Origin: VXOZ01 sp965220045
Lineage (GTDB): Bacteria > Chloroflexota > UBA11872 > VXOZ01
Direction: 5' to 3'
Assembly: GCA_965220045.1 (NCBI GenBank)
Contig: OZ244803.1
Coordinates: 1,488,001 to 1,552,000, forward strand
Length of the DNA: 64,000 nt
Shown: positions 27,722 through 35,530 of the stretch, one piece after another
Layout of the letters: every line of letters begins with the position of its first letter
Numbering within the stretch: the stretch's first letter is position 1
Notes under the pieces: generated by a model
What the model was told of the DNA's origin: nothing
Database searches by the model: none
Seen by the model: only the letters and a program-made list of their open reading frames with translations
Program-made: the position numbers and the translations under genes

Positions 27722-29089
27722 ATGCATGAGCGCCCCCGGCTCACGCCTATACAAATAAACCGAGACCTGCTCCGGTCGGTGGTAGAGACGCCGTTGATCT
27801 TCTACGTCTTGCTGCTCTTGTTGATGGGGTTGGTTGGACTGGGCGTCGTTGCGGCTACCCTGATGGTAACGTACGGCCTTGGCGTCACCGGACTCAATCA
27901 CCCGGTGTTCTGGGGCTTCTTCATCATCAATTTCGTGTTTTGGGTCGGTATCAGCCACGCCGGCACGATGATTTCGGCGATTCTGCGGCTTTCGGCAGCG
28001 GAATGGCGCCGGCCCGTGGTGCGCGCTGCGGAAGTCATGACGGTGTTTTCCCTCTTGACCGCCGCGCTCTTTGTGGTTCTGCATACAGGGCGGCCGTGGC
28101 GCACACTCTATTGGGCCTTCCCCTACGACTTCGTGCGCGGCATCTGGCCCGACGTACGCTCCCCGTTGGTGTGGGACCCCAGCGCCATCTTTACGTACCT
28201 AACGGGAAGTATCCTCTTCGTATACGCCGCGTTGATTCCAGATCTTGCGCTCGCACGGGACCAGACCACCGGGTGGCGTCGCGCGGTCTATGGCGTGCTG
28301 TGCCTGGGATGGCGCGGCAACGCGCGGCAGTGGAAGCTGCTTAACGCCACAGGACTGTTGCTGTCAGCGCTCATCCTGCCGGTCTTCGTGTCCGTGCACA
28401 GTATCGTGTCCTGGGACTTCGGCATGTCGCTGGTGCCCGGCTGGCACGTGCATATCTTCGCTCCCTACTTCGTTGTAGGAGCCGTGCTCTCCGGTGTAGC
28501 CGCCGTGATCGCCTTGATGGCGGTGATGCGTTCGCTCTTCCGTCTCCACGACTACATCCGACCCGAGCACTTCGATATGATCGGGCGGCTCTTGATCGTT
28601 GTCGCGTTGGCGTGGGCCTATTTCTACTTCTTGGATGTAGTTTTCGCGCTGCTGAGCAAGGAAGAGGCGGAATACGAGGTAATGAAATTGCGGCTATCGC
28701 CGCCCTACCTCTATCTCTTCCTCTTGATGATCACGTGTAACGTCTTCTTGCCGGTACCGATTTGGATGTTCAGAAGATTCCGCCGGAATATCGGCATCAT
28801 GGTGTGGACGGCAGTCGTCGTCAACATTGGCATGTGGCTCGAGCGATTCTTGATTATTATTCCCACTTTGCAGCGACGGCACCCCGATGCGTTCGCGTGG
28901 GGAGAATATTCCGCCAGCCTCGTCGAGATCGCGCTGGTGATATTCTCGTTCGCCAACGTAGCGCTGTTGTTGCTCGTGTTCTCAAAGATATTCCCCGTGA
29001 TCCCAATCTGGGAAGAAAAAGAGGGGCATATCTGGAAACGCGAATTCCGCATCGGTAAACTACGCTTGCCCGCAATAGTGAGAGAATAG
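27722..29089 (+). CDS. actC: Alternative complex III subunit ActC (NrfD-like quinol-binding)
   Basis: A 455-residue membrane protein with about ten helices. HPVFWGFFIINFVFWVGI, SHAGTMISAILRL, EWRRPVVRAAEVMTVFSL and LHTGRPWRTLYW match the ActC pattern. It holds a proton- and quinol-handling site facing the FeS subunit. It is followed after ten bases by actD, the usual ActC-ActD order. A 59-base gap separates it from the previous NrfD-like gene. Similarity to that neighbour in the WDFGMSLVPGWHVHIF-type helix suggests the two arose by duplication. Confidence 0.9.
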   Translation: MHERPRLTPIQINRDLLRSVVETPLIFYVLLLLLMGLVGLGVVAATLMVTYGLGVTGLNHPVFWGFFIINFVFWVGISHAGTMISAILRLSAAEWRRPVVRAAEVMTVFSLLTAALFVVLHTGRPWRTLYWAFPYDFVRGIWPDVRSPLVWDPSAIFTYLTGSILFVYAALIPDLALARDQTTGWRRAVYGVLCLGWRGNARQWKLLNATGLLLSALILPVFVSVHSIVSWDFGMSLVPGWHVHIFAPYFVVGAVLSGVAAVIALMAVMRSLFRLHDYIRPEHFDMIGRLLIVVALAWAYFYFLDVVFALLSKEEAEYEVMKLRLSPPYLYLFLLMITCNVFLPVPIWMFRRFRRNIGIMVWTAVVVNIGMWLERFLIIIPTLQRRHPDAFAWGEYSASLVEIALVIFSFANVALLLLVFSKIFPVIPIWEEKEGHIWKREFRIGKLRLPAIVRE

Positions 29090-29099
29090 GGAGGCAACC

Positions 29100-29612
29100 A
29101 TGCCCAGTGTTCTGGGGCTATTTCAATCAGCAGACACCGCGGCGGCTGCCGCTGATCGTCTGCAGTCAGCGGGGTTCGGACCGGCTGACTATGAGGTTCT
29201 GACCGGCGCGCCCTATCCGGAAGGCGCCTTCGGCGAGGATTCCGGAGACCATCGCCTGTTCATATTCCCGCTAGGCGGCGCGATGATCGGTTTCGCCGTG
29301 GGACTTATGGTAACGGCCGGTACGCAGCTTTCCTATCCGCTCGTTACGGCGGGAAAGCCCATCCTCGGCATACCGCCGATGTTCATCATCATGTATGAAG
29401 GCACTATGCTCGGTGCTCTCATTTTCACCATCATGGGAGTGATCTTTGAATCGCGGCTCCCAAATCTCACCAACGACCTCTACGATGCCCGTATCACTGA
29501 AGGCTACGTCGGTCTGGTGGTCCAATGCGAGGACAATGCGCAGGCGGACACCGCGCAGACAACCCTGACCGAAGCGGGCGCCGAGGAAGTAAAGCAGCAA
29601 GGACGGAGCTAA
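29100..29612 (+). CDS. actD: Alternative complex III subunit ActD
   Basis: A 170-residue protein with two central membrane helices (about residues 57-77 and 95-120). They are flanked by soluble segments resembling a duplicated alpha/beta half-domain (VLGLFQSADTAAAAADRLQSAG and VGLVVQCEDNAQADTAQTTL). This is the build of ActD (DUF3341 type). In solved complexes ActD is a peripheral membrane subunit. GGAGGC lies upstream of the ATG, and actE follows after four bases. Confidence 0.92.
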   Translation: MPSVLGLFQSADTAAAAADRLQSAGFGPADYEVLTGAPYPEGAFGEDSGDHRLFIFPLGGAMIGFAVGLMVTAGTQLSYPLVTAGKPILGIPPMFIIMYEGTMLGALIFTIMGVIFESRLPNLTNDLYDARITEGYVGLVVQCEDNAQADTAQTTLTEAGAEEVKQQGRS

Positions 29613-29616
29613 CCGG

Positions 29617-30186
29617 ATGCGAGGCCGGCCATTCACACAACGCCTGTCCCACTTCGTGCGGGGCAATTCGCGCCCGCGCTGGGTGGTGTTGAGCCTTGTC
29701 TTTGGTACCCTGAGTGCCGGTCTCTTGACTTCGTGCTATGGGTACCTTTGGGATGTGTTTCCTGAGATGCACTACCAGCAGTCGTACCGGCAGCAGGAAC
29801 CTCCTCGGCGCATGCCTCCCGCCGAGTCTGTACCGGTGACTGGGAAAGCACGCGAATACAGTTTTGCGGAAGCCGTGGACGTAACCAATCCTCTGGCGAG
29901 CACTCCTGAACGGATTGAGTCGGGCAAACAACTGTTTATGACCAACTGCAAGCACTGCCACGGCGCGGACGGTCGGGGAGAAGGCCCAGTAGGGCTATAC
30001 TTCGACCCGCTGCCGCAAGCAATGCAGGGCGAACGGATCACAAATGAGCGTCAAGACGGCGAATTATACTGGATCCTGACGAACAGCCTTGGCAATATGC
30101 CGTCGTTTGGAAATTTGCTAACCCCTGAAGAACGCTGGGAACTGATCATCTTCATACGCGATCTGCAGGCACAGGAAAACGGTTAG
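29617..30186 (+). CDS. actE: Alternative complex III subunit ActE, monoheme cytochrome c lipoprotein
   Basis: A 189-residue exported protein. A basic N-terminus and hydrophobic helix end in the lipobox LLTSC40, so lipid anchoring is likely. A single CKHCH heme site at 111-115 lies in a class I cytochrome c domain (SGKQLFMTNCKHCHG), and Met in LGNMPSFG is the likely sixth ligand. The segment YQQSYRQQEPPRRMPPAESVPVTG matches the long linker of ActE. It likely hands electrons on to a terminal oxidase or a soluble carrier. Co-transcribed with actD and the small gene that follows. Confidence 0.92.
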   Translation: MRGRPFTQRLSHFVRGNSRPRWVVLSLVFGTLSAGLLTSCYGYLWDVFPEMHYQQSYRQQEPPRRMPPAESVPVTGKAREYSFAEAVDVTNPLASTPERIESGKQLFMTNCKHCHGADGRGEGPVGLYFDPLPQAMQGERITNERQDGELYWILTNSLGNMPSFGNLLTPEERWELIIFIRDLQAQENG

Positions 30187-30207
30187 GGACTGGAGATAGA
30201 GTAACCC

Positions 30208-30495
30208 ATGGACCATGCACTTGCGCTCCCGATCTGGGATGAGTTGGATACAGGCCTCATCTTCTTCTGGCTTGCGCTTCTGATGATGGTCGCTACTGCC
30301 GTTTCCTTCCTGCTCGCCCACGCGATTCTTCCATCCTTGGTTGGAACACGCGACCTCCCCCAAGGCTTCGCAAAGCTGCGACCGGTTTTCTATGCCGGCG
30401 CGATCGTAGCGTTTCTGGCGGCTTTGTTTCTCTACTACATAACTTGGGAGACGGTTTCGGTCTATCTTGAGATCTATCCCCGCAAATGGATCTAG
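30208..30495 (+). CDS. Small membrane protein at the end of the ACIII operon
   Basis: A 95-residue protein with two membrane helices (about residues 16-39 and 62-82) separated by a loop of about 20 residues (HAILPSLVGTRDLPQGF). The last 15 residues are amphipathic. I do not recognise the family. It lies 21 bases after actE, in the same direction, and a strong terminator follows about 80 bases later, so it belongs to the operon. The likely role is an accessory ACIII subunit; some ACIIIs have extra small subunits of unknown function. This is inferred from position only. Confidence 0.7.
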   Translation: MDHALALPIWDELDTGLIFFWLALLMMVATAVSFLLAHAILPSLVGTRDLPQGFAKLRPVFYAGAIVAFLAALFLYYITWETVSVYLEIYPRKWI

Positions 30496-30573
30496 CGCAC
30501 TCTTCCATATAGGCTGCGTTTATTGCCGGTAGGGCGCATTGCGTCGGGGCGCGACAGAGGAGACAGTTTAAGA

Positions 30574-30611
30574 GGCGAGGGCTTCATTGCGGCGCCCTCG
30601 CCTTTCGTTTT
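30574..30611 (+). terminator. Rho-independent terminator of the ACIII operon
   Basis: A 9-bp GC-rich stem, GGCGAGGGC (30574-30582) with GCCCTCGCC (30594-30602), an 11-base loop and the T-rich tail TTTCGTTTT. It closes the act operon before the sulfurtransferase. Confidence 0.85.
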
Positions 30612-30776
30612 GCAGAGCTGACTGCCTGTCTGCCTTCTGCGAACGTCTCCTAGACCCAGGCGGCTACGATAGACACTGCCGCCATCCCGCTGCTTGACTC
30701 AACAATCAGACTATTGTTACTATCGTAGAGCGATTTGGTCAACTTTACGTATTATGCTTGGTGAGGAGCAAAAATT

Positions 30777-31616
30777 ATGGCTGAATATGCGGACTCTGAT
30801 GTCCTTGTGTCAACGGACTGGGTTGCCCGGCACGGCGGCGACGCAAACGTCCGTCTCGTGGAGGTGGACGTAGATACGACCGCCTACGAGACGGGTCACA
30901 TTGCGGGCGCTGTCGATTGGGGCTGGCAGTCCGATCTCAACGATCCGGTGCGCCGGGACCTCATTGGTAAAGAGGACCTGGAGCAACTTCTGGGGCAGAG
31001 CGGGATTGCGCCCGATACGACGGTGGTTCTCTACGGAGACAACAACAACTGGTTCGCGGCGTTTGCGCTTTGGATCCTGAAGATCTACGGGCACGAAGAT
31101 GCGCGCTTGATGAACGGAGGCCGCGTTAAATGGGAGGCCGAGGGTCGTCCGTTCACGGATGACATCCCCCACGTGGCGCAAGCATCGTACACGGCCCAGG
31201 ATCCGGATAGCTCTCTGCGCGTCTTCCAAGGCGACGTACATGAGCGGCTGGGAAACCCGAACGTCGGTCTCGTCGACGTGCGCTCACCGCAGGAATTCAC
31301 CGGCGAGATTCTGGCGCCGCCGGGCTTGCCGGAGACCGCCCAACGAGGGGGACACATTCCCGGCGCTGCCAACATTCCGTGGGCGACGGCTGTCGCTGAC
31401 GATGGCACCTTCAAGTCTCCGGAAGAACTGACCGCGATCTATGGCGGCCAGGGCATTGTACCGGACAAGGAAATTGTCACGTACTGCAGAATTGGCGAGC
31501 GCTCTTCGCATTCATGGTTCGTGCTCAAGTACCTCTTGGGCTATCCGGACGTGCGCAACTACGACGGTTCATGGACGGAATGGGGCAGCATGATCGGCGT
31601 TCCCATCGAGAAGTAG
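30777..31616 (+). CDS. Two-domain sulfurtransferase (thiosulfate or 3-mercaptopyruvate)
   Basis: A 279-residue protein with two rhodanese domains. The first (residues about 10-130) has Asp88 at the active-site position (LYGDNNNWFAAF) and is structural. The second carries the catalytic Cys237 in TYCRIGERSSH. The CRIGER loop is closer to thiosulfate-type enzymes than to the CGSGVT loop of 3-mercaptopyruvate enzymes. No signal peptide, so it is cytosolic. GAGGAG lies eight or so bases before the ATG. It follows the ACIII terminator with its own region upstream, so it is a separate unit. Confidence 0.88.
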   Translation: MAEYADSDVLVSTDWVARHGGDANVRLVEVDVDTTAYETGHIAGAVDWGWQSDLNDPVRRDLIGKEDLEQLLGQSGIAPDTTVVLYGDNNNWFAAFALWILKIYGHEDARLMNGGRVKWEAEGRPFTDDIPHVAQASYTAQDPDSSLRVFQGDVHERLGNPNVGLVDVRSPQEFTGEILAPPGLPETAQRGGHIPGAANIPWATAVADDGTFKSPEELTAIYGGQGIVPDKEIVTYCRIGERSSHSWFVLKYLLGYPDVRNYDGSWTEWGSMIGVPIEK

Positions 31617-31715
31617 GGTGACAACTATCTGAGACCAGGGAGAGGACCAGACGGCCTCGGGTCGAAGATTTAGCGAGCGAGTGATTTGTTTTTAATGAGG
31701 GAGAGGAAGGAACCA

Positions 31716-32915
31716 ATGTCTGGGTCATTAGAGAGTCTTGCGAAGCTAGTGTCGACAAAATGGCGTAATACATTTGCGCCTTTACTTGCCATTGTACTTG
31801 TAGGACTGCTGGCTTCCGCCTGCGGTACGTACGTCATAGAATCGGAGCCACCCGTATCCACTGCCAACTACGAAGTCTGGGCGATGGACCAGACCAACAA
31901 CATCCTCTACGTGATTAGTCCGCAACTTGAGGTGGTGGAGACTGTCGATCTTTCAGAGGCCGGGCTGGAGCGCACCCACTGGATAGACTTTACCAGTGAC
32001 CACAAGTACGCTTGGATAGCCAGCACAGTCTCCGGCAACACCGCCGTGATTCGAGCGGAAGACCGCAAGGTGATTGCCACCTTTGACACCGGACCCGCCA
32101 GCCATGCCGCGGACATCTATCCGGACGACAGCGGCGTGCTCGTTTCCGTTATCAAAGCCGGCGAGTTGGTGGAGATTGTGTCGGACCACGCCGCGGAGAC
32201 TTTCTCCATCGGCCGTAGACTTATTATTGCGGAGGACCCGCTCGTGAAGGAGCGGGCAGACGAGTTCCCCTCTGCCAATCCGATTTCGTCAACGTTTACC
32301 CAAGACGGGCGCTATGCATACGTGACCTTGGGTCCTGCCCTTGCTAACGGCGGGCTGGTCATACTGGACTTGGAGACCTTCACCTTGGTCAAGGCGTTCT
32401 CGCCGGAAGAGGTCAGGGTAAACCTGATGGGCGTCCTCTCGCCCGACGGCGCCAAGATGTTCATCACCGGGGGCTCGCGGGACGAGAAGAGCCTCTACTA
32501 CGTGTTCGATACCGCAACGCATGAGATAATCGCCAAGGACGCCACCCGCGGCGCCGAGGCGCACGGCATGGCGCTGACGCCTGACGGCTCCGAGATTTGG
32601 ATTACCAACCGCTGGACCGGCAACGTCGGCATTATTAGCACCGAGTTCAACGACTTTGTCGAGCGGATACCCTTTGTCGGGGAAGCGCCGGACCTCCTGG
32701 CCTTCTCACCTGACGGTGTCTTCGCGTTCATCCTCTTGCGGGGTGGCGGAGAAACGGATGCCGGCGCTATGGGCGGCTCCGGTGAACTACCTGCCGTGGT
32801 GGTTGTGTCGGTGGAGACCAGAGAGGTAGTGGAAATCCTGATTCAGGGTGAACTCACTGATGAGGGCGAACTGCCGGCGCTGGATTACCACGGCATCGCA
32901 ATCAGGCAACTGTAA
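31716..32915 (+). CDS. Beta-propeller lipoprotein (YVTN-like)
   Basis: A 399-residue exported lipoprotein: a hydrophobic N-terminal segment ends in LLASAC. The rest is made of beta-propeller blades of the YVTN/cytochrome-d1-like type, recognisable by repeated phrases: SPDGAKMFITGG, TPDGSEIWITNRW, SPDGVFAFILLRG and TQDGRYAYVTLG. No heme or metal motif is evident, so it may bind a partner protein or ligand. The ATG at 31716 has AGGAAGGA just upstream; other in-frame starts lie 7 and 10 codons earlier. It is 99 bases after the sulfurtransferase, and a hairpin follows at 32952. Confidence 0.8.
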   Translation: MSGSLESLAKLVSTKWRNTFAPLLAIVLVGLLASACGTYVIESEPPVSTANYEVWAMDQTNNILYVISPQLEVVETVDLSEAGLERTHWIDFTSDHKYAWIASTVSGNTAVIRAEDRKVIATFDTGPASHAADIYPDDSGVLVSVIKAGELVEIVSDHAAETFSIGRRLIIAEDPLVKERADEFPSANPISSTFTQDGRYAYVTLGPALANGGLVILDLETFTLVKAFSPEEVRVNLMGVLSPDGAKMFITGGSRDEKSLYYVFDTATHEIIAKDATRGAEAHGMALTPDGSEIWITNRWTGNVGIISTEFNDFVERIPFVGEAPDLLAFSPDGVFAFILLRGGGETDAGAMGGSGELPAVVVVSVETREVVEILIQGELTDEGELPALDYHGIAIRQL

Positions 32916-33217
32916 GCGTTCCTGGAACTGGAGCGATTCGGAGACAACGAGAAAGAGGCCGGTCTCAAGTGTGAGACCGGCCTCTTTGAATTGCGATGTT
33001 CTCTTGTATTCCTGTTCGCGAAGAGTGACACTGACTCACTGGCAGCATCGCCACTCTACCACCAGTCTGCGCGACTCGATTGCAACCCAGTGGGACGAGC
33101 CTACGCGTCAAAGACTAAGCTCCCCCTGCACTTCCTTGGCAGGGACGTAGGCTCCGCGCCGCCTCGCAACACCAAGGCAAGAGACCGCGCGATTCAAGAG
33201 AGTCACCGTGCCTGCCG
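32916..33217. other. Intergenic region between convergent genes
   Basis: About 300 bases with no supported gene between the propeller lipoprotein and the SpoIID-type gene on the other strand. Apart from the hairpin at 32952-32987, nothing notable was seen. Confidence 0.4.
32952..32987 (+). terminator. Strong hairpin terminator after the propeller lipoprotein gene
   Basis: A perfect 16-bp stem, AAAGAGGCCGGTCTCA with TGAGACCGGCCTCTTT, and a 4-base loop AGTG. The downstream T tract is only the three Ts that also close the stem. It starts 36 bases after the stop codon and sits in a convergent gap. Confidence 0.8.
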
Positions 33218-35164
33218 TCAATAGAGCTGCGTCAACTCCACTCCCGTGTAATACATCTTCAGAATTCGATCGTACGTCAACCCTCGCTCTGCGAGTATCA
33301 ACGTGCTCTGGAGCGGCATGCCCACACCGTGTCCGTGAAGGGTCATCTCGCGGCTCACCGGATCCGGCACAGCCACCGCCCAGGGGAATCCCGGACCACC
33401 CCACACTTCTTGCCAGGACCGAGTCCTACCGTCAGCTCGAGAATAGTAGGCCGCGCGGATTACTTTGCCGTCATACGTCATGAACTGGCCCCGCGTGGCG
33501 TCAGCCGCGGCCTCAAGGTTCTTCCCGAGCGTCTCTCGATAGTATCCCAAGTACCACTGGTGCGATCCGACATACGGAGGCACGTACTTATGGGCCGCCC
33601 CTATGTCGAACGGTTCCTTACCGCAGAGACAACCCAGCCCCCGCCACTGCGGGTCCATATGCGAGAGCGCATAGGTACGGTACGCAACTGTGGCGGCCTT
33701 CAGTCCCTCCGCAGGGAATGACTCCGGTTCTTCGCCAATACCCTTCACGTAGTGTTCCATCGGCAACTCGTTGATGGCCCACAGGCGTTCTGAATACGAG
33801 GAATAGCGGACTTCAACCACATTCCGGTACTGTCGAAACTGCGGCATGTCAAGGACAGTAAGGATGGTACTGCCAAGGGCAATGAAACGGGCGAAAGTCT
33901 TGAACTCCGCAACGGTGCGACCGTCTACCGTCAAGCGATAGCTGGACCTGTCGGGTACGTGCGTAACGGTGACAACATCGTCAGCCGCGAAGTTGACGGC
34001 CGCGCTGCCTGTGTCTCCTCTGGCCCGGAAACTGCCGTCTGCGGTGATCCGCATAGTCTGCTCGGTGGATGAAAACACGCCTACTCGAATGGTCATGCCG
34101 TCCGGCCCATGCGCCCCCGTAGTCGTAGTAACGGGTGTCGCAATTGGGGTCGGCGAGGGCAGCGGCGTAGGCGTTGGAGTAGGAAGGGGAGCGTGGATTA
34201 CGATTGCCTGGCGCGTGGTGGCAGTGGCATCGCGTTTTGCAGACCAGCCGCGCCCCTGCTGCCAAATGTCCCACTGCAGTATGTGCGATCCTGCTTGTGA
34301 AGGCGCTCGCAACGTGATCGCGAATTGAGCGACGCTGCCAGCGGGAACATAGCTTGAGAGCGGAATGCGCTGTCCTTCCAATACACTACTGCCAATCCCG
34401 TCGAGCCAGCGATAGCCCACCGAAACAGCGGCCCGCCCGGATTGCGACCAGTGCAGAATCCCGGTGTTCTGTACGGCGACCTGCAGCCGTACGGTTTGAT
34501 TCGTCATCAGCGTATCCGGTATGCCGGATACCCAGAATCGCCCGCGAGCCCCCACTCTTTCCCCTAGCTCCACACCAAGCAGGCCAAGCGTAATCTGGTT
34601 AGCCTCCGGCAACTGCGGATTATACTCAAACCGTGACCGCTGAAAGTACTGTACGGTCTTACCATTTTCTTGAATCACCCCGGAAGTCGGGTAGCCAAAG
34701 ATGTCTAGTCCGCCCCGGCTATTGAAGTAGCGCAAGAACGCGCCGCTTACAACCTGGCCGGTTTCCGGAAAATACCGTTGGCTATCAGTCGATACCACTG
34801 GGGCTGCCTTGGGAAACGTGCGGCCGCTGGTGAGCATGTCACCGAGCAGTCCCAATTGGACTTCATAGCGAGTGCCAGCGTGCTCCGGGTGGTACTCGAA
34901 GCGCGCGCGCTGAAAGTACTGAACGGTAAAGCCCTTCTCTTGAATCTCCGGCGTGATGGGGTAGCCAAAGATCTCTATCCCGCCCCGCTCCTCAAAGAAT
35001 CGCTTGAAACCAAAAGACACCGACATACCGGTTTCAGGAAAGAAACGGGTGTGGTCGGAAGCGCGAAGAGCCTGCGGCCACAATGCCGTGAGAAGCACAG
35101 CGATGAGGATGAGGCGCAAGCGCCATCGAGGTCGCAGTAGCGTGCGCCGGTATTGGGAATTCAT
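33218..35164 (-). CDS. Exported SpoIID-type protein with LGFP-like repeats
   Basis: A 648-residue exported protein. A signal peptide (residues 1-36, LILIAVLLTALWPQALRA) precedes two LGFP-like repeats at about 38-115 and 128-205, each with FFPETG...FxxRGGxxIFGYP and VQYFQRxRFEY. Residues 218-330 form an Ig-like domain (GIPDTLMTNQTVRLQVAVQNTG). A short Thr-Pro linker at 332-348 leads to a SpoIID domain (RNVVEVRYSSYSERLWAINELPMEHYVKGI...KAATVAYRTYA). SpoIID enzymes are lytic transglycosylases acting on peptidoglycan, so a role in wall remodelling is likely. Known catalytic Glu lies near the start of that domain (EEPESFP here). Monocistronic, converging on the propeller gene. Confidence 0.82.
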   Translation of the reverse strand: MNSQYRRTLLRPRWRLRLILIAVLLTALWPQALRASDHTRFFPETGMSVSFGFKRFFEERGGIEIFGYPITPEIQEKGFTVQYFQRARFEYHPEHAGTRYEVQLGLLGDMLTSGRTFPKAAPVVSTDSQRYFPETGQVVSGAFLRYFNSRGGLDIFGYPTSGVIQENGKTVQYFQRSRFEYNPQLPEANQITLGLLGVELGERVGARGRFWVSGIPDTLMTNQTVRLQVAVQNTGILHWSQSGRAAVSVGYRWLDGIGSSVLEGQRIPLSSYVPAGSVAQFAITLRAPSQAGSHILQWDIWQQGRGWSAKRDATATTRQAIVIHAPLPTPTPTPLPSPTPIATPVTTTTGAHGPDGMTIRVGVFSSTEQTMRITADGSFRARGDTGSAAVNFAADDVVTVTHVPDRSSYRLTVDGRTVAEFKTFARFIALGSTILTVLDMPQFRQYRNVVEVRYSSYSERLWAINELPMEHYVKGIGEEPESFPAEGLKAATVAYRTYALSHMDPQWRGLGCLCGKEPFDIGAAHKYVPPYVGSHQWYLGYYRETLGKNLEAAADATRGQFMTYDGKVIRAAYYSRADGRTRSWQEVWGGPGFPWAVAVPDPVSREMTLHGHGVGMPLQSTLILAERGLTYDRILKMYYTGVELTQLY

Positions 35165-35530
35165 GGCGGGCTAATACTCCAGTTCGATGTCCTAAGCTCG
35201 TGAAACCTCAGGCTTGCGCAGATAAAGCTACGCCACTCCCTGCTAGCAGCGATCAAGTAAGGGTCTAGGAGTCAGACGAGGAAAGCATCTCTGCCGCATG
35301 CCATTCAATGGAACAGAGTATCGCCAGTTCAAATCAAGAGGCTGAAATCTTAGCGCAAGCGAACCGGAGGTGCCAACGCCAAACAAGACAAATGACTGAA
35401 CTGATTGAATGTCTACGGGGAAAGGAAGGAGTTCACCGGCCTTACCGAGATAAGACGGTGCATACTCCTCCCTTTAAGCGTACCACAACGAGCTATCGCG
35501 CGACGCCAGGCGGCTCCGGCTGGAGATGAG
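35165..35530. other. Intergenic region between thrS and the SpoIID-type gene
   Basis: No supported gene in 366 bases. A hairpin close to the thrS stop may end thrS transcription (listed separately). The rest should hold the promoter of the SpoIID-type gene on the minus strand; no clear one was seen. Confidence 0.4.
35421..35468 (-). terminator. Possible terminator of thrS
   Basis: On the minus strand GGAGT-ATG-CACCG pairs with CGGTG-A-ACTCC around a 17-base loop and is followed by TTCCTTT. The stem is interrupted, so strength is uncertain. Confidence 0.45.
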
